Shown here: one piece after another, positions 38,701-64,000 of the stretch
Position numbering within the stretch: position 1 is the stretch's first letter
Layout: every line of letters begins with the position of its first letter
Assembly: GCA_033026295.1 (NCBI GenBank)
Contig: CM065188.1
Location: forward strand, 1,426,001 to 1,490,000
DNA length: 64,000 bases
DNA from: Channa striata
Taxonomy: Eukaryota > Chordata > Actinopteri > Anabantiformes > Channidae
Reading direction: 5' to 3'
Notes under the pieces: model-generated
What the model was told of the DNA's origin: nothing
Seen by the model: the letters and a program-made list of their open reading frames with translations, nothing else
Database searches by the model: none
Program-made: the position numbers and the translations under genes

Positions 38701-40738
38701 TCTCTATAAGACAAATGTAAAGTACTGTTTACCTCATATTGTAATAACTATAATAATGTCTCTAATGTCTCTGGAGGGAAACAAACCACCGCTCTCAATT
38801 TTGTTTGATTCTGCTGTATGTGTTTAGCTGATATTGCCGATTATGCCTAACTTGATTAAATCACTTGGTTGGTTGAATATGCTGCTTTAGGCATTAGGCA
38901 TTACAGCTATTAAGCCTAAACATGTCAAATGCAGACAGGGCTGATTTTATATTACTCCAGTAAATTAGTTGTGATTAAAGTCCGGTGAATTTTTATGCCT
39001 TGGCTATGTAAACATTTTGAAGTTAACTCTTGGTCATCTTGATCTTTAAACCTGTACTTTTAATAATGGTATGGTCTGACATTAGAGCAGTCTGTTTTGG
39101 GAATGCACTGCTAGAGAACACTGGTGAAGTGAAAAGAAGATGTCCTGTGATTCATGTATTTGGTTCTTTTTAATGTAGAGAATCATTCAATGCTATAGTG
39201 TGATAGAAAATGAAACCTCCTGCACAAACAAGTGTGTTGGTTCAACGTGATTTGTGAAATAACGAATGAGGGAGCATCTGACTTACTGCAACTGTGTTTT
39301 CCATCTCAGGCATTAGATAGTGAGCGGAAGCATGTGTTAAGAACGTGTCAGTCAGCATGTGTCCGGGCTGTGTGGGTGTAGTGCACTGCACTTCTGCTGT
39401 TTGTAGGAGTTAAAGGTCCTCACAGATTAGCCATCTGCCTTTGACCAGGCCAAATGTCCAAACCCAGCCCTGACGTCAGTCTAAGCTGCTCACCTGAATC
39501 AGGGATCGCACTGTAGTTCTTCCCAGAACTTCACCTAAAACCAAAAGAAACTTAACTGCATGTTAAGACTGCATCATCGAGCTTCATAAAAACCATGTAG
39601 CCATGAAGACAGACTCTCCCAGACATTTTTAATGACAATACTTTTTTGTATTGTACATAGTGAACATTTTTTTTAACTCTGCAGTTTCCTCAGGTCAGGC
39701 CTGGGCCTCTTAAGGGTTGTCAGAGAAGAGTTTAAATAGTTATTAACTAAAAGACTGCCTTGTGAAGTAGTTGCCAAGAGTTAGTAATCAGGTTAAAACC
39801 CTCTCTCTTTTTGATAATGACAACACAGCGATCACCTTCACCAGCCGGATAATCAGACAACTTTGTTTTCACTTCATCTCAGCATTCAAATCGGAGTTGG
39901 GTGCACTGTTTCAGAGGTTTGGAGCCAGGCTGCCACCTAATTTAACAATTTGCCAAACACAAATAATAACTATTTTCACGGCATCGCTTGGTCTTTTCTA
40001 ATACTTCATCTCAACCACATGAGCAGGTAAAATTTTGCAGTGAAACCAGTGCTGGCCATTGAAAAGTTTGTAGGCTACAATATTTATTATTCAAAGGAAA
40101 AAACTCCACGCGACACATTTCAACTTTAATCACCTCTATGTGTGACCTTTTTATTGTGTACTAATAATAAAAAGTACTAATAATAGATGTTCTGCATTTG
40201 TCTGAGAGAGGGTGTTCTTTGTCTAAGTACGTCTTCCTTGTGTACTTTAAAATACTTTTTTAAATTAATTCATATAGGGATAATCTGTTGTACTTTTTCT
40301 CTGCAGGTGGGTCCAGCAGGGTCTCAGTTTGGACTACTTGCTTGCCTCTTCGTTGAGCTGTTCCAAGCTTGGCAGATGCTGGAGAAGCCATGGAAGGCCT
40401 TTCTGAAACTTTTGGGCATTGTCCTCTTCCTGTTTTTCTGTGGCCTCTTGCCATGGATCGATAACATCGCCCACATTTTTGGGTTCCTCAGTGGCTTGCT
40501 GCTTTCCTTCGCCTTCCTGCCATATGTCACCTTTGGTACTTTTGACACATACCGGAAACGTATCCTGATATTTGTCGCAATCCTGGCCTACATTGGGCTA
40601 TTCTCTTCCCTCATTGTTTGGTTTTATATTTACCCAATTAATTGGCACTGGCTGGAGCATCTCACCTGCCTCCCCTTTACAAACAAATTTTGTGAAAAGT
40701 ATGACATAAACCACGATATTGATGATGTGGTGCACTAA
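27604..40738 (+). CDS. rhbdf2: Inactive rhomboid protein 2 (iRhom2)
   Basis: A polytopic ER/Golgi/plasma-membrane pseudoprotease that escorts ADAM17/TACE from the ER and controls shedding of TNF and EGFR ligands. Coding exons: 27604-27741, 28653-28804, 29093-29276, 29509-about 29733, about 30513-30641, 31337-31446, 32105-32329, 32431-32542, 33049-33123, 33821-33982, 34573-34658, 34800-34863, 35027-35121, 35254-35329, 35412-35512, 36467-36620, 40307-40738; about 839 residues. The cytosolic N-tail has RQTSLSQSIRR, AQWFGV and IVDPLARGRAF. TM1 (YFTYWVTFVHVVITLL) is near residues 388-410. The Cys-rich iRhom homology domain spans about 425-630 (CIGTK, CSFMHGYFHEEATLCSQ). Rhomboid-like membrane segments follow from about 630. 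The catalytic GxSG is GPAG (about 698-701), while His of HIFGFLSG (about 752) remains, so the protein is inactive as known for iRhoms. The exon 4-5 junction is uncertain. Paralogue choice (2 rather than 1) rests on neighbours aanat and ube2o and on the N-terminus. Confidence 0.95.
27803..28030 (+). mobile_element. tRNA-like SINE copy
   Basis: It starts GTGGTTAGTGGTGGCGCC, has a B-box-like GGTTTGCGTCC, then GGAGTTTGCATGTT, a GGTTTCCTTCCACGGTCC block and GTGAATGTGAGTGTGAATGG. The same blocks occur in reverse in the copy at 60505-60822. It lies in the rhbdf2 intron after the first coding exon and is truncated at its 3' end. Confidence 0.75.
29730..29758 (+). repeat. GT microsatellite at an rhbdf2 splice donor
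   Basis: About 14 GT units start immediately after the conserved end of the rhbdf2 exon (CTT AG|GTGTGT). The donor is therefore embedded in the repeat, and three phase-different GT sites lie within four bases (after 29729, 29731 and 29733). Confidence 0.85.
31470..31692 (+). repeat. Dispersed fish repeat, copy A
   Basis: It shares ordered blocks with 46319-46560: TATATAGC, CAACAAAGTCAT, GCAGCCACAG, CAACAGTGGAGA, AGAAACCT-CAGCAGAAC and AGGATCAGGGTG/AGGCTCAGGGTG. It lies in the rhbdf2 intron following the exon at 31337-31446. No coding content. Confidence 0.7.
32650..32890. repeat. GATAA-headed dispersed repeat
   Basis: TAAGATAAGATAATATAAGT then CTTTATTGATCCTGCATCAG and an A-rich remainder. 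GATAAGATA plus CTTTATTGATCC is a common fish repeat end, probably of a retrotransposon. It lies in the rhbdf2 intron between 32542 and 33049. Confidence 0.5.
35575..35988. mobile_element. 414-bp inverted-repeat element (MITE-like)
   Basis: It begins TACCGTAAATTCTGGACTAT and ends with the reverse complement of TACCGTATTTTCCGGACTAT, a clear terminal inverted repeat of 20 or more bases. TA at both ends fits a TA target duplication. It has no transposase, so it is non-autonomous. I recognise this end sequence as a widespread animal repeat but do not assign a superfamily. It sits in the rhbdf2 intron between 35512 and 36467; short open frames inside it are meaningless. Confidence 0.85.
36621..40306 (+). 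other. rhbdf2: Last rhbdf2 intron (3.7 kb)
   Basis: The largest intron inside the coding part; it separates the exon ending FLPYRAE from the last exon beginning VGPAGSQFG. It holds a short repeat tail near 37356-37410 (GCTTTGGATA type) and otherwise AT-rich sequence without a supported exon. Confidence 0.7.
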
Positions 40739-41083
40739 GATGATCACAACCTTTGATACTGATTTAAAGCTTCTAGAAAGTTCAAGTGTCTCCAGGTCAA
40801 CTGGCCTTCTTAAGCACATTTTTAAAAATATATATTCGCATTGGATCAAAGTCCATGTGAATGGTCCTCGTGCGGATTTGCTCTCTTCCATAAAACTTTA
40901 CCATTTTAATTGTTAGTCAGGTCAAGCACTACCTAGAATGATAACTTTACACCTGAGCTGGATGGTCCTCAAAGGAATCAAAGGACAGGAAGATGCACTC
41001 AGGGCCTCTGAACTGTTTAGAGTGTGGTGACCCTAAAAAATATCTACACAACAACGGACTGTTGTGTCAATCTCAAGAAACCA

Positions 41084-41089
41084 AATAAA
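41084..41089 (+). other. rhbdf2: rhbdf2 polyadenylation signal
   Basis: AATAAA about 350 bp after the rhbdf2 stop codon, the first canonical signal downstream. Further AATAAA copies near 41975-41990 and 42690 could serve longer transcripts. Confidence 0.55.
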
Positions 41090-41109
41090 ACATGATTATA
41101 TTGGGCATT

Positions 41110-43570
41110 TCTGGCCTTCAGTCATTTTTACTTTATCTCTATGGATGAAAAAAGCTGAGATGGAAAACTGATGCCAATGTGGATTATCTTGTAGTCTGGT
41201 GAACCCCGATATATAAAATGTGTCCTACCAGTAATTCTTTTTTTTGCCACTAACACTGGGTTTAACACTACAACAACTGTCAGTTCTGCTGCTTCTCAAT
41301 ATTTCAACAATTGTGAAAACATTTTTAGAGTAAAAAGGTTTTTACCTTTACTCTTTTTTTATGCACTTGGCATGTGAATATTCTTTGGAACAGTGAAATG
41401 TTTTGCTGCATATATTATAACAGTGTGTTGCACATTGACTGTGCAGCTATAAAAATTAAAAATATTAATGGTCAACAAAGGCAAGATTTTTATTTAAAAC
41501 CACTAGTTGCCTTACTGTAACCTGACTATGCCATTTTTTTCCAAAGATGCCTCATTGTACTTTTGCATATTGCCTGTGATCAACTTACTGAACGAGGATG
41601 AACATATTAGTAAATCTTTACTACCAAAGCATTTCAAATGCTGCTCGTATTTGCATGTTTATCACACTCACATGGGTCTGTGTTTGTTACTGCCACAGAA
41701 AACAGGTCCTTTGTCAAACTTTATGTTTACTTTATTAGTTTGTTTCTAATTATTTACCCAAAACCCAAATTTGCCTAGACAATTTTGTACAGTTAGTCTC
41801 TAAACAATCATGAAAATATCGAATCTTAGAGTAATTATCCAAACAGGCATTTTAGATTAATCAAAAGAACAAAAATATTGTTTTTCTACTTAATGGAATG
41901 GAGCAGTATGGAGTTTGTATATGTTTCATCTGAACTTTACTGTGTTTGTGAAAAATCCGTTTTTACTATTTGCAAAAATAAAATAAACAATACAGACACA
42001 GATTTTTACTTTTTTTTTATGCCACCTGGTTGTTTGGGTTGTAGTTTATTACCAACTTACTGTAAATTGCAGTAAATTGTTGTGGTTCCTGTCAAATGTA
42101 ACAGTATGTGGTGAGAGGTTCTCACACCTGGAGTGAAACAGTTCTCACATTGCAGGCTTTAAAGGTTAAATCGGATCTAGTTTGTTGTTCAGGTTTCTGG
42201 CATGTGCTGACCCCAGCTGAAAGGAAAGCCACAGTAAACACTCTTGTGCGGAGGATTATGCGAAGTACTAAGTGAGTTATGAGATTATGTGAGTTAGTCT
42301 GTGGGGCTGACTCACTGATCATCTGGTGTTGTTAAAAATATGTAGAGAAGGTCCATAGTAGGACAGCCACGTTTGACACTGTAAAGGACAACGGTTCCAA
42401 GCCATAAGACTCAGCCCTCTTACAATGAGTGGCAAAGAGTGACAGTGACAATGAAGGAAGCTGCTTTGCGGAGCCTTCGGACATGTGAGCATGTAAACTA
42501 GAACAACCTCATGACAGTACACAGCAGTCACACGACTGTTTGCACCAGGACCAAATAATCTAACCCTTTGATTTTTTTATGGGATTAAAAAGGAAAGATT
42601 AAAATGGATTTCAGGTCATGATGAGGGTATTGTTCTGTTTCTACTTTAGTTTTATGTGTGAATTGTATGTCTTAATGCAGTCGTTTTAAAATAAATGCCA
42701 CTGTAATAATGAGTACTTTGTCTATATGTGAAGTTTTATTTAATGTCACATCCGAAAGCACACAAGTGTGAGCCCTAACTGTGAAAGAGAAGTAAATTAA
42801 TGGTGTTGTCATAAAAATATAAGGTAATATATTTAAAAACTGAATTTATTAATAGACCTGTGAGATTGTTTTCATAATTCATAAGTCCAAGATCCAGAAT
42901 ACTTTCAATCTCAACCCTTATAAACCAATGTGGAAGACATGTCCTTAAATTGTTCCATTTGTAAAAAGTGGCTGTGATTAGAGGTACCAAAAGCTGACAT
43001 TCTTCAAAATAAATCCTTTATTACTTCAGGAACAAAACATTGCAAAAAATGGTCATGGTTCAAGATTATCGGAGGCAGAGGTGGTGACTGTCTGGAGAAG
43101 ATGAGAGGAGATCATCAAGAAATCTCAAGGAATGATCACAAAAGCAGACATGCTTTTATACCGAGAATATACAATACTCCGTTTTTGAATTAAAGCCGTA
43201 GTTGCTGTGGAAAAGACATTCAAATGCATCACAAACATTTTGAACATACTTAGAGTTTTGCCACGTGCTTTTGTAACGACCACTGACACACTGATGGCCT
43301 GTTAAAATCCATAAGTTCTCACACAGCAAGTCTGCTCATGTCCATCCTCTTCAGATCGTTGGATTCTATGGTCATTAAAAGTGAACTGTGCACTTTTGTG
43401 TGTTAGTTGTACCACTACTCTAGCCATACAGAGTGGAACAACAATAATTTTCCAAAGTTGCTAGTATTGGTACAGTATACTACATACTACAAAGAATGAA
43501 AGCCAGTAATCATGTGAACAACAAGATATGACACAGAAGGCAGCTGTGTTATACTGAATGTGGTAATAAA
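41110..43570. other. Convergent rhbdf2-aanat intergenic region
   Basis: AT-rich sequence between the 3' ends of two convergent genes. It contains candidate poly(A) signals for both strands (AATAAA near 41984 and 42690 on +; TTTATT at 43017-43022 for -). No coding exon was recognised. Confidence 0.6.
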
Positions 43571-43579
43571 TGTCCAGCA

Positions 43580-43585
43580 TTTATT
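43580..43585 (-). other. aanat: Candidate aanat polyadenylation signal
   Basis: TTTATT on + (AATAAA on -) about 310 bp after the aanat stop codon. A second candidate at 43017-43022 would give a 3' UTR of about 870 bp. Which is used is not visible. Confidence 0.4.
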
Positions 43586-43891
43586 AAAATAAAAATAACT
43601 GTATACAAAAACTGAAATTTAAAATTGGTGCTTACATTCTGTCAGGACTTTGCACTATTGATGTAATTTTGATGTTGCAGATGGTCTAAAATGCAAATAA
43701 ACATGTTTTGTTTGTTAGTCCAAACCAGCTGTTGCTGACACCTGAATGACAGCTTTTTGTTTTCATCTGCTCTGCAGATTTCATCACTGGGGGCTCACGG
43801 TCAACAAGGTTTCTCAGACATCCTGTAATCTTGTTTCGAGGAACCACCACCTATGATAAGCAGGTAGAATCCACACAGAGTCCCTCTGTCC

Positions 43892-44970
43892 TCAACACCC
43901 GCTGTTACGACGCATGAAGGCATGGCCCCTGACTGAGTAGGACATCTCGATGAAGGCGAGGGGCCCCACTGTGATCTCACTGGGGCCCTGCACCTTGAAA
44001 CCTGACTTCTGGTAGAAGGGAACCAGGAAGTCTTCACACATGAGCACAGCACGGCGGACGTAGGGCAGGCAGCGGAGGTACTGCAGGTAGCGCCACATCA
44101 GGATGGAGCCTTTGCCCTGCTGGCGGAAGGTCCGGTGGACAGCCAGGACATGAATGTGGACGGTGGTCCCATGAGGCTTGTGGAGAGTCAGTGCATCCTG
44201 GAAACAATGAGAAGAAGCATAGAACTATTAGAATCGATTAACTCTATTGTTTTGTTGGGGATCAAAAGTACTGCCCCAGAAATCTTTAGATGGAAATTTG
44301 TTTTGCATTTAGTAAAGTTTTCCTGTCCACTTTCCATCATTTTACATTGACTCTAAATCTAGGTGCTCTTCGGTCTTACCATGGTGAGCCTTTCCTGGTC
44401 CCACAGTGAGCCAATGATAAAAGCCACCAGACGTCCCTCCTCAAACCAGCCAAGAGACAACTCGGGACACAGGGTGAGGAAGTGACGGACCTCGTCCAGG
44501 TGGAGAGGACACTCACCAGACACTGAGATGAATGCTGTGTGTTGAGGGTGGAGGAGAAGAGTCATGATGCTCATGAATGAAGAAGGTTGGGTGACGAAGA
44601 CATGATCATGATGTCTCACGTAGTGTGGAATATATGAAATATATCATTAAAGGATATGGCTAAGAATGTTTTTAAGGCTAAAGCTACTTGAACTTACAAT
44701 AACCTGATTGAACTGGTGAATAAGACTGAATGAATTAATGATTTTTTTTACCCCTCTAAAACAAACGACACGTCCTTGTGTAGTTGTTCAGGGATCAAGT
44801 ATGAGGAAATCGGTCTGCTTACCTTCTCTCTCAATCTCAAACACACTGATGGCGTCCTCGGGGCTGAGGGAGCGGAACTCGCTTGCGGGCAGCGTGTGGC
44901 GTCGGCCCTGCGGCACCGGAGAGCGCATGTGGAGGGTCCTCAGGAACGGGGCTGCGCTCGCTACCGACAT
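43892..44970 (-). CDS. aanat: Arylalkylamine N-acetyltransferase
   Basis: This GNAT enzyme acetylates serotonin with acetyl-CoA, the rhythm-setting step of melatonin synthesis in pineal and retina. Three exons on the minus strand: 44970-44823, 44534-44380 and 44197-43892, phases consistent; 202 residues, close to the usual 200-207. Visible features are the PKA/14-3-3 site RRHTLP (Thr26), the substrate-side motif FISVSGECPL (51-60), LGWFEEGRLVAFIIGS (77-92), the catalytic pair VHIHV (His115, His117), the acetyl-CoA loop RQQGKGS (126-132), LVPFYQKSGF with the conserved Tyr163, and the C-terminal phospho-site RRNSGC (Ser200). The start at 44970 gives MSVAS; an in-frame ATG two codons upstream (44976) is an alternative. 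All key residues are present. Teleosts carry aanat1- and aanat2-type genes; the wording looks closer to aanat1 to me, but I cannot settle it without a tree. Confidence 0.95.
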
Positions 44971-45091
44971 AGTCATAGAGAGAATAAAGAATAAAGAATA
45001 AAGAATATTGCTCTGAGATTGTACTGTCAGACCCGGCTGCTCTTTGACACCAGAGTCTTCCTCTCTGAAACGTTGACCCGGTGACTCGGCT

Positions 45092-45097
45092 TTTATA
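45092..45097 (-). promoter_or_regulatory. aanat: TATA box of aanat
   Basis: The minus strand reads GGCTATAAAAGCC here, a canonical TATA context about 120 bp upstream of the aanat start codon. It predicts transcription starting near 45065 and a 5' UTR of about 95 bases. No intron is needed between it and the first coding exon. Confidence 0.7.
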
Positions 45098-45125
45098 GCC
45101 TCGGTGCGCACGGGGCGGCAGCTTT

Positions 45126-45131
45126 TAATCC
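45126..45131 (+). promoter_or_regulatory. aanat: TAATCC site (CRX/OTX type) in aanat promoter
   Basis: TAATCC, the core bound by photoreceptor/pineal CRX and OTX homeoproteins, lies about 30 bp upstream of the aanat TATA box. CRX/OTX sites are established in rat and zebrafish aanat regulation. Function here is an inference from motif and position; a six-base match can occur by chance. Confidence 0.4.
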
Positions 45132-45408
45132 TGGAGCGTGTGTCGGCGTCAGTCTACGTGAGGAGAGCGACTGGTAGTTCAGCTGTAGCAGCTTAAACTT
45201 GTGGAACTACACTCGAAGACTGTTGGGTCGGATTTCTCCAAAGATGAGAAATCGAGCTCATTTCCCACGCTTTGTTTTCCAGACCTGTAAAAGTATTTGT
45301 CACCTGTTACAAGCACGAGTAGGTGTCTCCATTTCCATGACAACTGGTCATAGAACATCGTGTTTTGAAATCACTTGTGTTATTGGATCCAGTTGAACTC
45401 ACTAAGAA

Positions 45409-45414
45409 CACGTG
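45409..45414. promoter_or_regulatory. aanat: CACGTG E-box upstream of aanat
   Basis: A perfect palindromic CLOCK/BMAL-type E-box about 345 bp upstream of the predicted aanat start site. Clock control of aanat through E-boxes is established in other vertebrates. It is one isolated site, so its role here is inferred. Confidence 0.4.
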
Positions 45415-45715
45415 AGCTCCTTGTCGGGGTTAGTCCAAGGCTGGAATAATGATCTCCACACAAACACAAGCTTACAGGCAAATTCTCCCCGATTCATAAA
45501 TTCTTCTCGGTATGAGGGTTTATATTTCTTGTCAGGACTTATTTGAACAAGGACCAATTTCACCTGAAGCAGATTGCTTGTAAAACAATTTATGTCAGTG
45601 TATTAAAATCACAGTTGTGTAATCAATGCAGTGTTTTAAAACATTTTGTTTCTTCTGTAGGCAAATTTGAAAATCTGAAAACGTGTTGACTGACAACCCA
45701 TTTTTAGTTGTAGAA

Positions 45716-45800
45716 TTAACTTATTCAATTAGTCAAGACACTTTTATCCAAAGCGACTTTCAAGTGAGGTACAAGGCAAGACATATCACGAGGATATATA
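45716..45800 (+). repeat. TTTATCCAAAG-type repeat fragment
   Basis: TTAGTCAAGACACTTTTATC followed by CAAAGCGACTTTCAAG; same family as 19735-19800. It lies between aanat and ube2o. Confidence 0.55.
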
Positions 45801-46318
45801 ATCATAAATAAACCTTTCTGCGTAAAATATCCAGGGAAGGAAGCTTGTTGCAATCTCCACTATAGCAGGGCCAGACACGCATGGACTTACTGTGTTGAAT
45901 ACTCTTTTTTATATTGCGGAAAAGACGCCGACTGCTTAGTTCAATTTAACTTCCTAAATTTGTGAAAATGAAAAAAAGCCGAACAGAATCACAGAAACAA
46001 AAGAACAAAATGAGCAATAAAGAAAATTAAAAATAGGTATCAATAAAAGAAAGAGAACCTAAAAGAATTTGCAACACAAGATGATGTCAAAACTCGAGAA
46101 AGACAAGAGAATGCAGTAAAACAGAAGTTGAAAGAAAAGAAGTTTAAAAATAAGACAAACTTAGAAAAGAGCTTTGACTTAACTGACACTTTTATTTTAG
46201 GTATCAGTTGTTATCAGGCTACATAGAAAACTAATGTTAACATTTGAATGCGTATTTATGGATGTTGCAGCTGTCCCATTGGATTTTTCTTAGACACAAG
46301 AAAGCTGACATGTTTATA

Positions 46319-46560
46319 TTCAATTCAATTCCACTATATAGCTCCAATTACCAACAAAGTCATCTCAAGGCACTTTAAATAATAGTCAAAAAAATGTCAA
46401 GACTATACAGGCATGTAGAGAAAACCCAACAAATCCCCCTTGAGCAGCCACAGACAACAGTGGAGAAGAAAAACTCCCTTTAACGGAAGAAACCTCCAGC
46501 AGAACCAGGATCAGGGTGGGCGGACATCTGCCTGGACCGGGTGGGGTGAGTGGGAAACAT
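46319..46560 (+). repeat. Dispersed fish repeat, copy B
   Basis: Second copy of the family seen at 31470-31692, same orientation, starting TTCAATTCAATTCCACTATA and running to the GGGTGGGG end. It lies upstream of ube2o. The open frames across it are artefacts. Confidence 0.7.
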
Positions 46561-47008
46561 TGGGCAGGTTGGTGGGACCAGTGGCAGCGCACTGGAAGAC
46601 AAAGCGCTCCAAAGCCGGGGACACCTGAGGACAGGGACAGAGAGACAGTGGCGTTTATATGTCAGACAGATGTGACATGTAAATGTGGGGTGAGAGGAGG
46701 AATGTGTCTCTAAGCCTATAGCAGCATGATTATATATAACTAACTATAAGCTTTATCAAGATATATTCTATTAAAAATAAACGAGTTTGAAAAATTGTGC
46801 TGATTTAGTATAAATAAATGCCGCCCCACGTTGTGGCACACACTGCCGCCCTGCGGTGACAGGGGGTATTGCGTGGTGACGTAGTCACACTGCGCACGCA
46901 GCTCGCCGTAACGACGCACACACGTGCACGCCGCTGCTTCCAGGTTACACTTTTTTTCATTGCACCGTCATCGTCGCGCTGTAGCATCACTCCCAGACAA
47001 CAGCAGCG

Positions 47009-64000
<16,992 letters not shown>

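Larger units (their letters stand above)
45180..46850. other. Divergent aanat-ube2o intergenic region
   Basis: This spacer is shared by two divergent promoters. The half near aanat holds the E-box. The middle holds a TTTATCCAAAGCGACTT repeat fragment (about 45716-45800) and a purine-rich stretch near 45960-46150. Near 46319-46560 there is a copy of a dispersed fish repeat. No coding exon was seen. Confidence 0.6.

Overview
The window is nuclear DNA from a ray-finned fish, probably a percomorph teleost. Long spliced genes with GT-AG introns, CpG-rich first exons and fish-type dispersed repeats show this, as does the gene content. No species is claimed.

Four protein genes are supported by exon-by-exon reading. 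(1) The 3' two thirds of acox1, peroxisomal acyl-CoA oxidase 1, lies on + from 660 to 9237. It enters from the left edge, carries two alternative 161-bp third exons and ends in the peroxisomal signal SKL. (2) rhbdf2 (iRhom2, an inactive rhomboid) lies on +. It has a CpG-rich non-coding first exon ending at 12927, a 14.7-kb first intron, 17 coding exons from 27604 to 40738 and a poly(A) signal near 41084. (3) aanat, the melatonin-rhythm acetyltransferase, lies on - with three exons between 43892 and 44970, behind a TATA-containing promoter. (4) The 5' part of ube2o, a large E2/E3 hybrid ubiquitin ligase, lies on + with exon 1 at 47009-47467. After a 14.7-kb intron, five more exons run to the right edge at 64000.

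The order rhbdf2 - aanat - ube2o, with aanat on the opposite strand, matches the tetrapod neighbourhood (human 17q25). acox1 next to rhbdf2 is a closer association than in human. rhbdf2 and aanat are convergent; aanat and ube2o are divergent with about 2 kb between start codons. The genes are functionally unrelated, so this is conserved synteny rather than a pathway cluster.

The remaining sequence is intron and intergenic DNA with repeats: a 44-copy 29-bp minisatellite just upstream of the first rhbdf2 coding exon, an internally deleted Tc1-like transposon, a 414-bp inverted-repeat element, two LINE remnants, tRNA-like SINE copies, several other dispersed families, an (AC)60 microsatellite and a pyrimidine-rich kilobase. 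I found no operon, CRISPR array, prophage or new enzymatic system. The points most worth checking are the acox1 exon pair, an unresolved rhbdf2 splice junction at a GT microsatellite, and the minisatellite.
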